Source: Hybos culiciformis (lineage: Eukaryota > Arthropoda > Insecta > Diptera > Hybotidae). Taken from it: a stretch of DNA of 64,000 nt. The DNA lies in the NCBI GenBank assembly GCA_964007475.1, contig CAXFZM010000070.1, positions 124,001 through 188,000 on the forward strand, in the 5' to 3' direction. Each line of letters opens with the position of its first letter. The first letter of the stretch is position 1. The position numbers and the translations under genes were made by a program. Positions 23,570 to 35,167 of this stretch are shown one piece after another. Below the pieces are notes generated by a model. The model ran no database searches and was not told where the DNA came from. It saw only the letters and a program-made list of their open reading frames with translations.

Positions 23570-24596
23570 TTAATATTTAATTTCTATCTGTTTATTTTAC
23601 TTCTATTTTTTCTATTCTTTATTTTTTTTTAATCCACTCCTCTACTAATCTTCTTCCTTTAAAATTTTTTTTTTTTTTTTTCAAGGGAAACTATTCTTGT
23701 GTTATGGGACATGTCACTAGTGATTTCGTTGTTTATCAGAAACGAGACTTGTTCTTAGTGTTTTATGTTTTTTTTTCTATAATTCTTTTTTGTTTTCTTT
23801 TCTGATGCTTGATTTAAGCATCGTTTGGTGGTAATATTAATTTTCCATTGCATGCTTCGTACCGAGCCCTCTCCTCTCGTATTAGCATGTATATGAGAGT
23901 GATGGTAAAGTTTTCATGGCAATTTATTGCCTTGAAGTGCAGTGGTGTTAAGATACACCCCCAACTCAATTAATAAGATGGATAAATTTTGAAATATTCC
24001 GTTCTATTAAAACTGTCAAAAAACATATGATATAAATTTTTTTTTTTTAAACACAAAGTTTGTGTATTAAGAGTCGCATTTTATGTTCAATTCGGGCCAT
24101 GAAGAAAATTATTTTTTAAGTACAATTAAAAAAAAAATTAAATAATTTTTGCATACTACTGCTTCTCCTGAAAATCTTTGTTTTTCTTGAGTAAAAATAT
24201 TCTAAGATAAAAATATTTCGATATTCGAAATATTAAGATAAAAACATTTTCAGGACAACAATTTTTCATAATTTTTTTGATATTTTTTTTTCGATAGTGA
24301 AAAAAATTAGTGGTTTAATTAACCCAACAAAATACATTTGCGATTTATTAAAAAACTTCAGGAGAGGAAAACTACTATTATTTTATTTATTTTTAAGAGC
24401 AGTGATGGGAAATCTTTTTTATTGAATTGTATTTTTTGTTCTTTTTTACTGACCGAGGTATAAAATATTGATTTTCACGTTCGTGAAGGACCAAAAAAAA
24501 TGAATTCGAATCAATTCAACGAGTTAAATTTGAAACCAAGAAAAAATTAGCTTTGTATAAAAATATTACCGAATAAACGAATTAACAAAATAAAGT

Positions 24597-25481
24597 AGCA
24601 TAAATCACGACCTTTCCAAAATTTCACAATGGGGTCTTCTCAACAGAGTTGAGTTTAATGCATCCAAAACTCAATGCTGCCTAATTTCCAGAAAGCTGTC
24701 AACTTTTGATCCCCAATTTTCCTTTCAAGGAGAAAGTATTGCCAAATCTGGAAGCCTTGACATTTTAGGTTCGAAAATAACTAGCGACTTAAGCTGGAAA
24801 ATTCATATTTTCGAAACGGCAAAAAACGCAGCGAAATGTCTTGGTTTTTTAAAAAGATGTAAACAATACTTTTCCCCCTCTGATCTCTTAAATATTTACA
24901 AATCCTACATACGACCAAAATTAGAATACAATTCGCATATATGGGCTGGTGCTCCCAAAACCCATCTTGAGTACCTGGACAAAGTTCAGAGAAGGGCTAT
25001 TAGATTAATCGATAATCACCAAACCACCAGCTCATTAACATCACTCAACCACCGTCGTAATGTAGGTTCACTTTCCATTTTTTATAAATACCTTGTTGGA
25101 ATGGATACGTGTTCCCTGGAAGTAAAGGCCCTACTTCCTCAACTTCAAGTATTTTCACGCCAAACACGTACTGCTTCAACGTCACACCCATATTTCGTAA
25201 AAATTCCCAGATGTGATAGAACGAGCTTCGGTGATTCGTTTTCTATTCGCACCTCAAGAATGTGGAATGCTCTCCCATTAAAGTTGTTCCCGGCAGCTAG
25301 TGGACGCTTAATTTATGACTTGCGCCGCTTTAAGAAAAGTGTAAATGATTACCTACTAACTGTCCCACTTTTTAATCCCGTCTAAACTTCCTGTCCTTTT
25401 ACCAAATCCATACTTCTTCAGTATAAAAGGTATCCCACCTAGTGATTTGGTAACTTTAATAAAAAAAAAAAAAAAAAAAAA
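24597..25481 (+). mobile_element. 5'-truncated Jockey-like LINE copy (3' end with poly-A)
   Basis: Starts with the reverse complement of window positions 1-62, in the RT palm just past the catalytic box, and continues through the thumb: ITSDLSWKIHIFETAKNAAK, FLKRCKQYF and YIWAGAPKTHLEYLDKVQRRAI. The ORF2 C-terminal domain (25101-25385) has SHPYFVKIPRCDRTSFGDSF, RTSRMWNALP and RRFKKSVNDYLLTVP. A short 3' UTR and a 21-nt A run (25461-25481) close it. Classic 5' truncation; it is the 3' complement of the fragment at 1-1330. Confidence 0.88.
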
Positions 25482-26708
25482 TTGAATGTGACTTGTAATC
25501 TTTGGAATTATTTATTTTTTTAGTTCATCGGTTATTTTTAAAGTTAATGTTCAATAAAAAATAGATATTTAAAACATTTTATTGTATTAATAACTAAATT
25601 ATTCAAATATCTTCTTTTCTAATATTTAATGCTTCCCTAAAAACTGTCATACTAACGAAGATTACCTGAAGTTAAACACATAAAATTTACAAGGGAATCT
25701 TTAACCTTAATTCCGTCTATAATTGAAATTTGTTATATAAATTTGATTATGTGGATGTGGGTGTAATATTATTTACTTATACAATTTTTCTTGATAAAAT
25801 CAAGTATTGAATTCATTCATGTAATCACGGATTGAATTCCAAAATATTTCCCACATTCGACCCTGTTTTTCATGTCAATTTTTTTTTTATTTAAATTCAA
25901 AATAAACGATAAATTTAAAATTTTTCTTGTTTTGTTGCGGGTTTTTTAATTTTTTTAAATTCTACAATTAATTTTTCGATCGACATTTCGGGAAAGTTTA
26001 AAGATAATTATAGTGTCTATTACAGACAAAAAAAAGTTTTTTATTATTTTGTGTTTCTGCGATTCTATTGCAGTCGGAGTGAAATTTTTTTTTCGTTGAG
26101 AAAACTTTGCGATTTATTTTTTCGCTAAAACATATCATTTTTTTTACAGATTTTAATTATAAATGTGAAAATATAATAAAATGTAAAATATTATTTGTGT
26201 TGTGAAAAAAATTTGAATTAAAAAAATTATTTTAGTGGTTTAAATCATAATTTTTGTATTTTATCGAAATATGGAGACGCGACAAAAAAATTAATTTATA
26301 GTGAGAAAATATTACATATTTTTAATTTTCGCCGGAAAAACTTATAAATTAATATATATTCTTTTAAATTAATTAACGAAAAATATTTAAGTTGCATTAA
26401 TTATAATTCCGCAATGCAATTACCACTTCAATTACTTACCTGCCATTACTATATAATGATATAGATTTTTTTTTTTTTTTTGCAAAATAAAATTCAACTA
26501 TTTTTTTTTCAAATTTAAAAATTTTAAAATTATTGCACTTTTATAAATTGCAAAATTTTTGAGTTAAAAAAATAAATTTTTTGTCAACAAACTTTATTAT
26601 TTTTGTTTAAAATTTTTTTGACAGTTTTAATGGAACATATAAATATTTACAATTTAGAAGAACATTTTTATTTGATTCCTTCTATAGTTTTAATTATATT
26701 AGTATTCG
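25482..26708. other. AT-rich gene-less stretch
   Basis: Nothing recognisable besides homopolymers. It precedes the hAT transposase gene and may contain that element's left end, but I could not match a terminus here to one beyond 31230. Confidence 0.45.
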
Positions 26709-27570
26709 ATGGATCCCTCTAAATTGAAAACATCTGACGTTTGGAATTATTTTGGGGATTTATATTACAAAAAGAAACTTATTGACAAAACTAAAACATT
26801 TTGCAGGGGGATTATGTTCTGAAATCGTAAGTTATGCTTTACTTTATTTTTCAATAACACGAAATTTATCGAATAGTATTTTTGATTCGACCATAAGATT
26901 ATGTTTACCAATAATGTATACCGATAAAAAACCGTTTAGAATTTTTTATAGAAAAGGATTTAGAATTTTTTGTTCCCTTAATAATATACCTACTGAATGT
27001 TTACCAACTCCACGTAATATAGCAGATATTAGTTTAACTGATTTATATAAATTTTGTAGAAATCGAGTAGTTGAGATCCTGTCCGATTCGCCAAATATAT
27101 TACATTGATCCTAGACTGCTGGACAGATAATTTCAAAAGGAGACCTTTTATCAACTACAAAGTTCATTTTTGTAAAAATTTTCAAATTAAAATACTGACG
27201 CTGAAAACCAATTTGTTCGCTCGTCCGCATACTGCAAAAAAAATTAAAGAAAACATTGAAAAAACCTTAGCAGAGTTTTCTTTAGAAAATAAAAAAGTTA
27301 TTGCCGTCACCGACAACGGGGCTAATATTATTGCCGGATTACGTGCAGCAAATATCCAGCGATTGCCATGCGTGTTGCATAGCCTCCATTTATTCATCAC
27401 CAAAGATATACTACAGAATCCGGACTTTAAAATTTTTTTTTTTTTTTTAATTCAAAAATTGAAGAAAATTTTTAGTTCCTTAATTTATCAACATGACAAA
27501 TTGCTGGAAATTAGTGAAAGGGAAGGCTTGGTCAACTATTTAAAGTTGATAGATCTTGCAGCAAGTATTG

Positions 27571-27638
27571 GTAAGTAATATAATTTTTATTCGTAAATGA
27601 ATTTATTTGAATTAATGGATAATTTTTTTGTCTTTCAG
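27571..27638 (+). other. Predicted intron 1 of the hAT transposase gene
   Basis: Donor GTAAGTAATA after GCAAGTATTG; acceptor TCTTTCAG before ATGAAAATAATG. Removal joins the catalytic-core exon to the acidic DENNDEDER exon in an open frame. Confidence 0.65.
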
Positions 27639-28352
27639 ATGAAAATAATGATGAAGACGAACGAATAACTTTACAGTTTGAAGACACAAATGATTTCGAT
27701 TTAAATTGCGAAAAAGGAACGTCAATAAAAAATTCCAATTGTACAAGGTGGTCATCGGTCCATACAATGTTGGAAAGTTTTACTAAAAATTTTTGTAGGT
27801 TCAAAAATATTTTACAATACTTTTTAAATATTTAACCTATTTGAATATTCTATTTTAGCTTCTATTAACGTTGCGCTAAGATACACCGATAATCAACATA
27901 TTTTTTTAAAGGAAATGGAAAAAGAAGTAATCATGGAATTTTGTGAATTTTTGCAAATATTCAAAACATGTACAACTGCTCTACAGGGTCAAACATTTCC
28001 CACTTTAAGTCTTAACATATCTTTTTACGAAAACATTAAATCATCGTAAATAACATATAATTTTAAATTTAAAACTGCATAATTTTAAAACTGCATATTG
28101 TCGTTGTCACTCTAGTTAAGTTCTGCGTAACAACTCTATGACTTACATTTGATTTACTCTTACAAAAATTACAAACTATATGTTGAACAATGTTGAACAT
28201 AAAAATTGAAATAGGTGTCTTTTATATCACCACCAGCTGTATTTAAAAGTTTGATATTTAGCCTAAAAATAGTAAATATAAAGTTGTTTATTAATGGAAG
28301 TATGACATAAAATTTCATAATATTATTGGTTTGAAACTAAAACTGTAGGTAC

Positions 28353-29088
28353 CATAGGCGCCCGCAGGATTTATTCTAGGGGGTGGCAAACAATTTTTTT
28401 TTATCAGCTTATAAATTTTTTTTTCTAAGAAAAATCTGTTGAGAATTGAGATCTTATTTTAATTTTTTCTTTATTAAAATTTAAAAATAACAAACATAAA
28501 TTAAATTAACGAATTCTCGATTAGAAATAAAAAACAAATTAAAAAAAAAATATATATATATGTAATGAAAAAAAAAACAAAATACATTTTTTCAATTTTT
28601 TTCGAAAACAAACTGCAGTCTTCTGTGCTGCCTTCCAAATCGTTCCAAGACTTTAGCAACGAACTCTTCCTTCATTTCGTCTATAATTGCACGATGAGCA
28701 CTCATCATACAAAGGCCATCTAATCTGTCTGCTGCCATTGTTGATCGCAACCAAGTTTTAACCCTCCGAAGCGTACTAAACGTCTTTTCGTAAACTCGCG
28801 TGAATTACTTTAAAATGTCTCTAGCATAAAAGTAATCAGAAAAGGAATCCTTTTTTCATAAATGTGTTGCCGTTGACTAAGCGAAATTTGAAAAAGGAAT
28901 ATGTATCTGGAATTCCGTGCACATAGAAATTCCAAAATTATAAATATTTTTGTATTTTACCCGAGACTTAAAAAACGGAAAATTAAACAAAACATTTAAT
29001 AATGACTTAATGATTAAGTTTTATTTTCTTCATCAAAGCCAGGGGGGGGGCCGATGCCCCCCCTTGCCACCCCCTCCGGGCGCCCTTG
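28353..29088. mobile_element. hAT element with 8-bp TSD and transposase remnant
   Basis: Ends CATAGGCGCCCGCAGG and CCCTCCGGGCGCCCTTG, imperfect inverted repeats with GGCGCCC cores. GTAGGTAC flanks both sides exactly (28345-28352, 29089-29096). On the minus strand 28800-28620 encodes a hAT C-terminal fragment (RVYEKTFSTLRRVKTWLRST, then DRLDGLCMMSAHRAI) of the kind in zf-MYM/TTF-type hAT proteins. It sits inside the large intron of the 26709-31230 gene. Confidence 0.9.
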
Positions 29089-29096
29089 GTAGGTAC

Positions 29097-30306
29097 CTAA
29101 TGTTTCTTAAGTTTTTCAAATAACTTTAGAAAATAGTCAAATATATATAATCACTAGCTACTCCTAGTTACACAATTTTAATCATGGTTTAATTTAAATT
29201 TAAATTTTGATTGTAGAAAGTTTTTATTTAATCAAATTGATAATAATATTTTTGAAAGATTTTTCAAAATCTTAAATTCAATGTTTTTATAAATCTTTAA
29301 AATTTTACACATACAAAATATTTACAGCATATGGTAGAGGGAAGAAAAATTAAATACCATTAAAAATATTTATGTTATTACTATGTAATCTGAAAAAAAT
29401 ACGACCGAAATTTTGTACGTCTAAAAAGCATTTTTTTTAATGGAATTTCTGGTCAAATATTTTCAGCCTTCTGTCTATGACAAAAAATCGAATAAATTTC
29501 CAATAACTGAATTGACAAATCAGTAAAATTATCAAAATGTTTTCCATAACCATATGTATCCAGAAACCTTATAGTTTTAAGCGATAAATTAAATATGAAA
29601 TATAATAATTATCATGTAGGTATAACTATTATTCTGCATATTATTGAAAATATTTTACCAAGAATACCAGTTCTGTAAAATTTATAATGTTATTTAAAAC
29701 AATATTTATTAATATTACATTGCCTAAATATTATTGCTACATGGTTTTAACATTTAATTAATTTTAATATATTATCTGGATTATTTATTCAATATATCAT
29801 AATTGTATATAATAAATAAAATTATGTTAATTAAATAGAAAAATTCTATTGAATTTTAAAATCATTGGCCGTTGCATTTTATACAAATTTATGAAAATTA
29901 TAAATTTGCGTTATGATCATTTCTCAAAAAAAAAATTTTTTTAAATTTAATTACAGAACAAAAATATGGTTTTTATGTGAAAATCAAAATAAATTTCAAT
30001 TACGATTCATTTATTCTTAGGAAAAATGACTATATTACACATTTTAAACCCTTTTAATGCATTGTTCCATATCATAAAAATTAACATAAATTATTTAAGT
30101 TCGTCCCTAGAAACTATATTTACTATATTAATTTTAAAAACTTTATTTTTTATTAAACATTATTACATATAAGTTTGGATAATATGCTTGAAAATTTTGT
30201 TTATTTAACCTTGACAGATACTGTAGATTTCCATATTTAAGTTTATAATTCATTGCAACTACATGCGGTATTACATTGATGTTAAAAACTACTAGATTAA
30301 AATGCA
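29097..30306. other. AT-rich gene-less stretch (within intron 3)
   Basis: No coding, RNA or terminal-repeat signal seen. It is the rest of the long interval between exons 3 and 4 of the hAT transposase gene. Confidence 0.4.
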
Positions 30307-30378
30307 CCAAAAAGGATTAACAATGTTTTATATGTATACAAATGATTATACATATAAAACATTGTTAATCCTTTTTGG
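30307..30378. repeat. Perfect 32-bp hairpin with 8-nt loop
   Basis: 30307-30338 and 30347-30378 are exact reverse complements over 32 bp (CCAAAAAGGATTAACAATGT at the outer side), with loop CAAATGAT. Size and perfection resemble a young hairpin MITE, or the kind of locus that can give rise to a pre-miRNA or siRNAs. No flanking duplication determined. Confidence 0.7.
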
Positions 30379-31230
30379 TGGCATCTTAATCTATCTATAA
30401 GTATTTAACTGGTGAGATTTCAATAAATTGATGAGTTTTTTTTTAGAATTTTGTTATTTTAGTGATTATAAAATTGTCATTGAATTTTTTGTTAACACAA
30501 GCACTAAGATTGTGGTTACTAAAAAAAATATTAAATTATATCATGTAAAACATTTCTTGCCTTTTTTTTTATGGGAATTTCTATAGAATTATATGAGTTT
30601 GCAATTGCAAATTTAGATAAAAGATTTAAGATTACAGGTGATCATTTGACTGGAACTCTTCTAGATCCTATTCAAAAGGATTTCAATATAGTTGAAAAAC
30701 ATTTCAATCACGAAAAAACTAAAGAAAAATTGCTTCTGACCAAACTAAAGGAATATGGTTTCGGTATTACACCAGTTGAAGCATCACTGGTTTTGAATGT
30801 AACGGTAAGAAGATTTCTTTTTTTTTTATTTATATATTTCAGTTTCGATTTCTATTTTTTGTTTTTTTTTTTATTTGCAGGAAAATTTAACTCCACGTTT
30901 ATCTTTATTATCCAGTTTTATAAACGATTCAAGAACATTTAACTCCGATTTAGATTCAGAGATTAAACTCTATATCAACGCGAGAGTTGACTCAACTGAA
31001 GAACCTATGGAGTGGTGGAAGAAAAATTCTACTAGTTTTAAAAACCTTAGTTTGTTGGCCCAATTTTATTTTGCAATTCCTTCAAGCAGTGCCAGCAGTG
31101 AACAGGCTTTTTCAACCGCTGGAGGTTTTAGTGTTGCAAACGAGCAAATCTAAATCCGATGAAACTTAATCAACTCTGTTTCATTCATGACAATTTTTAT
31201 TATATACAAGATAGTTTTCATTAAGTTGAT

Positions 31231-31513
31231 TATTGCATAAAGAGAATAAAACAAAAACTTAAGGCCTAATTATATATTTTTCATTATTAAAACTTAAAAC
31301 TTTGAGAATGTGATACTTAATTTTGTGCATTAAACAGAAGTTGCTTCATTATATCTTTGAGGGCGATTATAGGAGTATAAGTCAATTTTTTTATAAAAAC
31401 GAAATATATACATTATTTCTTTGAAGGGCGATCATAGAAGTATAAGTAAATTTTTTACAAAAACGAAATTTATACATTATTAGATAATGTATAAATTTCG
31501 TTTTTGTAAAAAT
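31231..31513. repeat. Short direct and inverted repeats
   Basis: Two copies of a unit with AGGGCGAT(T/C)ATAG and AGTATAAGT, then ACGAAAT(A/T)TATACATTAT. An inverted partner (ATAATGTATAAATTTCG, about 31484-31502) abuts the next element. No gene. Confidence 0.5.
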
Positions 31514-31834
31514 ACACAATTGGGGCGACAGCGAAAACGACAGCGATAGCGACTATCAAAAAAAAATAGAAACCATATATTTGTATGAGAATGAACACAA
31601 TTAAGACGACTGGCGACAAACGACATTGTCGCCTGGCGACAAATTAGAAATTTTTCTATTTTGTCGCCAGGCGACAACGACAACCATATATTTTTTTATT
31701 TATTTTTCTATTTGTTTACTTTTTTCCTGTATATTTATTTCGTCGCCGTCGCCGTAATTGTGTTCACTCGAGTGATATCGCTGTCGTTGTCGTTGTAGTC
31801 GTCGTTGTCGCCGTCGTTGTCGCCCCAATTGTGT
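31514..31834. mobile_element. MITE with GGGGCGACA ends and GCGACA subrepeats
   Basis: Ends ACACAATTGGGGCGACA and TGTCGCCCCAATTGTGT, inverted copies. The subterminal parts are runs of GCGACA/TGTCGC in opposite orientation, with a central palindrome around TTGTCGCCTGGCGACAAA (31625-31680). About 320 bp, no ORF. Confidence 0.7.
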
Positions 31835-31903
31835 TTACTCTTTAAACGATATCAGCACGTAGAATTTTTTCTTTTCATTTTTGTGTTTCATTCTAATAGA
31901 ACC

Positions 31904-32246
31904 ACAGGATCTATAATAGTGGATGACTACTTCTCAAAATTTTTTAGGAAAATTGTTGTTGTTGGCAAAAATTGTAAATTTATAAACAAGGACGCATTTT
32001 CTTATGAGAGTGGCTACAGTTAGGGTAAACATAACTTTTTTTTTTTAACAGTTACGGCAACCGTAATTTTTAGCTAAAGTTTAAAGTTATGGCAATTTTA
32101 TTTCTTTTTTTTTTTTGTTAACCCTCTCTTCGAGATTCGAACCTCGTTCTTTAGCATTTCATTTTACCACTCTACCTCGCGTTTACAGTATTAAAATTAA
32201 AAACGTGTACACAATTAAGTAGTCATCCATTTCTATTATAGATCCT
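31904..32246. repeat. Inverted repeat flanking a tRNA-like sequence
   Basis: 31904-31932 (CAGGATCTATAATAGTGG and GATGACTACTT) is an inverted copy of 32216-32246 apart from a 4-nt indel. The tRNA-like sequence lies between the arms. Confidence 0.5.
32124..32182 (-). pseudogene. tRNA-like sequence (tRNA pseudogene or SINE head)
   Basis: On the minus strand GCGAGGTAGAGTGGTAAAA resembles a tRNA D-arm/A box, and GAGGTTCGAATCTCG is a near-perfect T-arm with B box (GGTTCGAATC). The spacing fits a tRNA core, but the acceptor stem is not clearly paired. It could be a degenerate tRNA or the head of a tRNA-derived SINE. Confidence 0.5.
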
Positions 32247-33821
32247 GTGAATGGAACTAATAAAGTTTAGAAAATTGTTATGATTAATTTTTATGATGAA
32301 AACGGGGGTGTATACAAATACAAAAATTCTGAGTTCAAGATGAACTCATGAAGAATTTTATCATATCTTATGATAAAAGAGAAATTGGTGAAGGTAGAGG
32401 CAAGAGAAGGTGCTCTACTTTCAACTATGAATCTGGTGTTGAGTCCACTGTCTAAGGACATCCTTCTTCTAAGGCTGGGTCTAAGCTCGTCGGTGGGTGG
32501 GTACGGACAATGAACACCAGGGGGGTTCATAACAATATTTATAGGATGTCTTACGTTTAAAAGAAGATCAATAAAAAATGATATTCTAGAAACCCCAACC
32601 AACTCAAAGTAAAAAAAAACTTAAAATCTAAATGACTACGATGTTATTCTTCAGCTCATGGCTATGGCCATCTATAGCTGGACCTTATAGTAGCATTTCT
32701 TTTATCTCGTAGGACCTGTAGAAATAAAAATTTAAGTTAAAAACTTTTTTTTTTTATGAAAATCTAAACTTTATTGATAACAAAAAAAAAGAAACTTAAA
32801 TATACCTACGACAATTTCAATCTAAACTAAACTATATTAATTTGGGTGTCTATGCATCATGATTTGATGATTGATTTTTTTTTTTTTAGATATAAAATTC
32901 ATTAATTTAATTCGTTAATTATAATTTATGAACATTTTCAGATTAATTTTGCTTTTTAATTGCTTTGTTGTATTTTTTTATTTATTTTACAATAATATTT
33001 AAATAACATATTTTATTTACTGACTTATTTCAGTATTTTCTTTTTATTTATACATATTATATGCATTTGTTTTGATTAAACATAATCAGTTTTACATACA
33101 GTACTTAATATGAAATATAAGTTTATATGCAGGTTTTGTTTTTTATAATGAAAATTTGCAGTTTATTATTTGTTTTTTTTTATGTTACTGTAGCTTGAAC
33201 TGGAGTTGCTGTTTGTTTTTTTTTTGTTTTGCATTAAAAAAAGGTATGCATCAAATGGTATGCAATTTCTCATGATATTTCATACAAAATGCCTTTTTTT
33301 TGTTTTGTGGTAAAATACAATATGAAAAAAAAACAAATTAGAATAAAAAATGTATTTATTTATTTAATTATAAAAAAAATTAGAAGTGCAAAAACTATAG
33401 CTTAGCCTACTTATACAAGCCATGAAAATTTTTATTATTCCCTGTTAACAAATTTCCTATTTTAATTAGTTATTGTACTAAGTTACAGGCTGAAATTATT
33501 TAAAATAGTTTAAGATTGGGTATAACATTTTATAAAAATTAACTGTAATTTTTATTTAGTATTAATTTAGTATTAATTATTTAGTATTGATTCTCATAAA
33601 TAAAGATAAAAAATAAAGATAAAAATAGAGATATAAATAAAGATAAAAAAAAATACATGGAATTAAATTATTTTCAGTAAAAGTAAATTAGGAAAAGAAG
33701 AATGAAATTTTATTTAATTTAATTAAATTTATTTCAAATTTAATTTCCATTCTGGAAATTATTGATTGGGAAATTTGGCTTCGAATCTTTTTAAAAAATT
33801 TTTGAAGTATTAATTCTAAGA
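32247..33821. other. Gene-less stretch
   Basis: A 103-codon minus-strand frame (32602-32291) is less AT-biased than its surroundings (contains NPPGVHCPYPPTDELRPSL) but matches no family I know. A 36-bp block at 33290-33325 (TTTTGTTTTGTGGTAAAATA and onward) recurs at 36236-36266. Otherwise AT-rich. Confidence 0.45.
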
Positions 33822-33885
33822 GGTACGAACAGGGATGTCATATTTAAAAAGTGATTCGGCGGGAAAAAATTATTAAGAACCTAAT

Positions 33886-34219
33886 AAGCGAGTCACACTA
33901 CAACTAAAAATCCACTACTTCACACTTGCACTTTTTGGTTTTTTTCTTTTTTTTTCTGTTTTTGTAAAATCTTTATCCTTTTTTTTCGGGACTTTTTTTG
34001 TTTTTTATTTTCGTTTTTGACAAAAAATTGCCACCAACTTCCTAAAAGTATGCAATTGTTAGTTTATTTTTTCTCACAGAGCTCATTTGTTATTTGATTC
34101 CTCATTTCTAGTGGCTTTTTGAAAAGCCACTAGCTATTTGTCCTTTTTTTTGTATGGAAAAAGCCACAAACCAGCTTTTTTCAAAAAGCCATTAAAAAGC
34201 CGAAGTGTGACAGCCTTAT
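33886..34219. mobile_element. Nested TIR element (TAAGCGAGTCACACT ends)
   Basis: Left TAAGCGAGTCACACT and right AGTGTGACAGCCTTA are inverted with a few mismatches; an inner palindrome around AAAAGCCACTAGC adds a hairpin. About 330 bp, no ORF. Boundaries approximate. Confidence 0.5.
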
Positions 34220-34427
34220 ATTGTTAAATAAAATTTTCGTAACTCAAAATCTTCTTAAACTCTATAAACAATATAAACAAGTTTAAACCCTACACACTTT
34301 ATAAACAAGTTTAAACACTATAAACAATATAAAAAAGTTCAAACCCTATAAACAAAAATGCGAATTCGGTTCAAGCGTACCAAAAGTTGATCGGGAACTC
34401 TTTTGTCTGCGTTTTGCCATTAATATC

Positions 34428-35167
34428 TTGTTTACACTTAGCTAATTTAACATGTTCGAACGGAGTTAAACATCTTTGGAAAATCGACCGTTGAAACGAT
34501 GTTTTTCATAAGTTAACATGTTTAGCTCTGTCAGATAAAGAAATTTTAAATAAGATAAAGAAATTTTAAATAATAGAAATTTTAAATAAAATCGCGCGTA
34601 TTTATGAATGTATTGTATTTTTTCTGTTTCATTTATTAGTATTTGTGTTTGCTCAATATGTCACTGGGTTAGATTTACAGCATGCGATTTTTATACATTT
34701 TTCCAAATTGTACCATTTTACTTGATTTAAATGTCAAATTAATAAAAAAAAAATAAATTTGTGAGAAATGTCAAAAAATACGCATGCTGAAAAATTATTC
34801 AAAATCAGCATGCGTATTTTGCTGCGATTTTGGATTTTGTATAAAGATACACAAATACATTTAATAACAAAATCGCATGCAGGAAAAATACGCTAATGTA
34901 GACATCTAGTGAGTATATCTCCACCTTTATAAAATTATCAAAGTCAAAAATGACATACCCAGTTAAAATTAATGCACACTGAATATTGCCTAACAAAATA
35001 TTATTCAAAAATTACTCATTCATCCCTGAAAATTAACATGTTTTTGTAGAAACATGTTAAAGAACGTGTTTCTATTTTCATTTTTTTACTATGAAAAAAC
35101 AACATCAAAAACACCAATGGAACATGTTCGTCGTCCGAACATGTTAAATTAGCTAAGTGTAAACAAG
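34428..35167. mobile_element. Nested 740-bp TIR element
   Basis: Left end CTTGTTTACACTTAGCTAAT and onward to TTTAACATGTTCG; the right end is its inverted copy ending AAACAAG. A smaller palindrome (ATACGCATGCTG ... CAGCATGCGTAT) sits near 34777-34820. No ORF. Lies entirely within 33830-35293. Confidence 0.7.

Larger units (their letters stand above)
20900..23990 (+). mobile_element. Jockey-like LINE, internally deleted, with nested MITE
   Basis: The order is endonuclease start (about 20915-21013, including LTETWL), a 580-bp hAT miniature insertion, the rest of the endonuclease, linker, RT start, then a jump to the C-terminal domain, stop at 23569, and a 3' UTR reaching about 23990 (ends AATAAGATGGATAAA). 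The RT palm with the YADD-type box is absent, so the deletion junction is near 23178. Confidence 0.85.
26709..31230 (+). pseudogene. Multi-exon hAT transposase gene, decayed
   Basis: Starts MDPSKLKTSDVWNYFGDL (BED-finger-like N-terminus). A frame change near 26800 leads to a hAT core: ILDCWTDNF (first catalytic Asp), VIAVTDNGANIIAGLR (second Asp) and LPCVLHSLHLF (conserved Cys/His). Introns follow GT-AG: 27571-27638 and 27795-27858, a third starting at 28046, and 30805-30880 in phase 0. Each short one joins open frames. The last exon has MEWWKKNSTSFKNLSLLAQFY and IPSSSASSEQAFSTAG, the dimerisation block; near 31135 a one-base shift moves its tail (NLNPMKLNQLCF) out of frame. Intron 3 (about 2.5 kb) holds another hAT element (28353-29088). 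Intron-bearing hAT genes can be mobile or domesticated; the breaks argue against function now. Confidence 0.75.

Noticed and set aside
32291..32602. 103-codon minus-strand frame with moderate GC
   Set aside because: No motif recognised, no start context or partner exon; kept only as a remark in the gene-less stretch.
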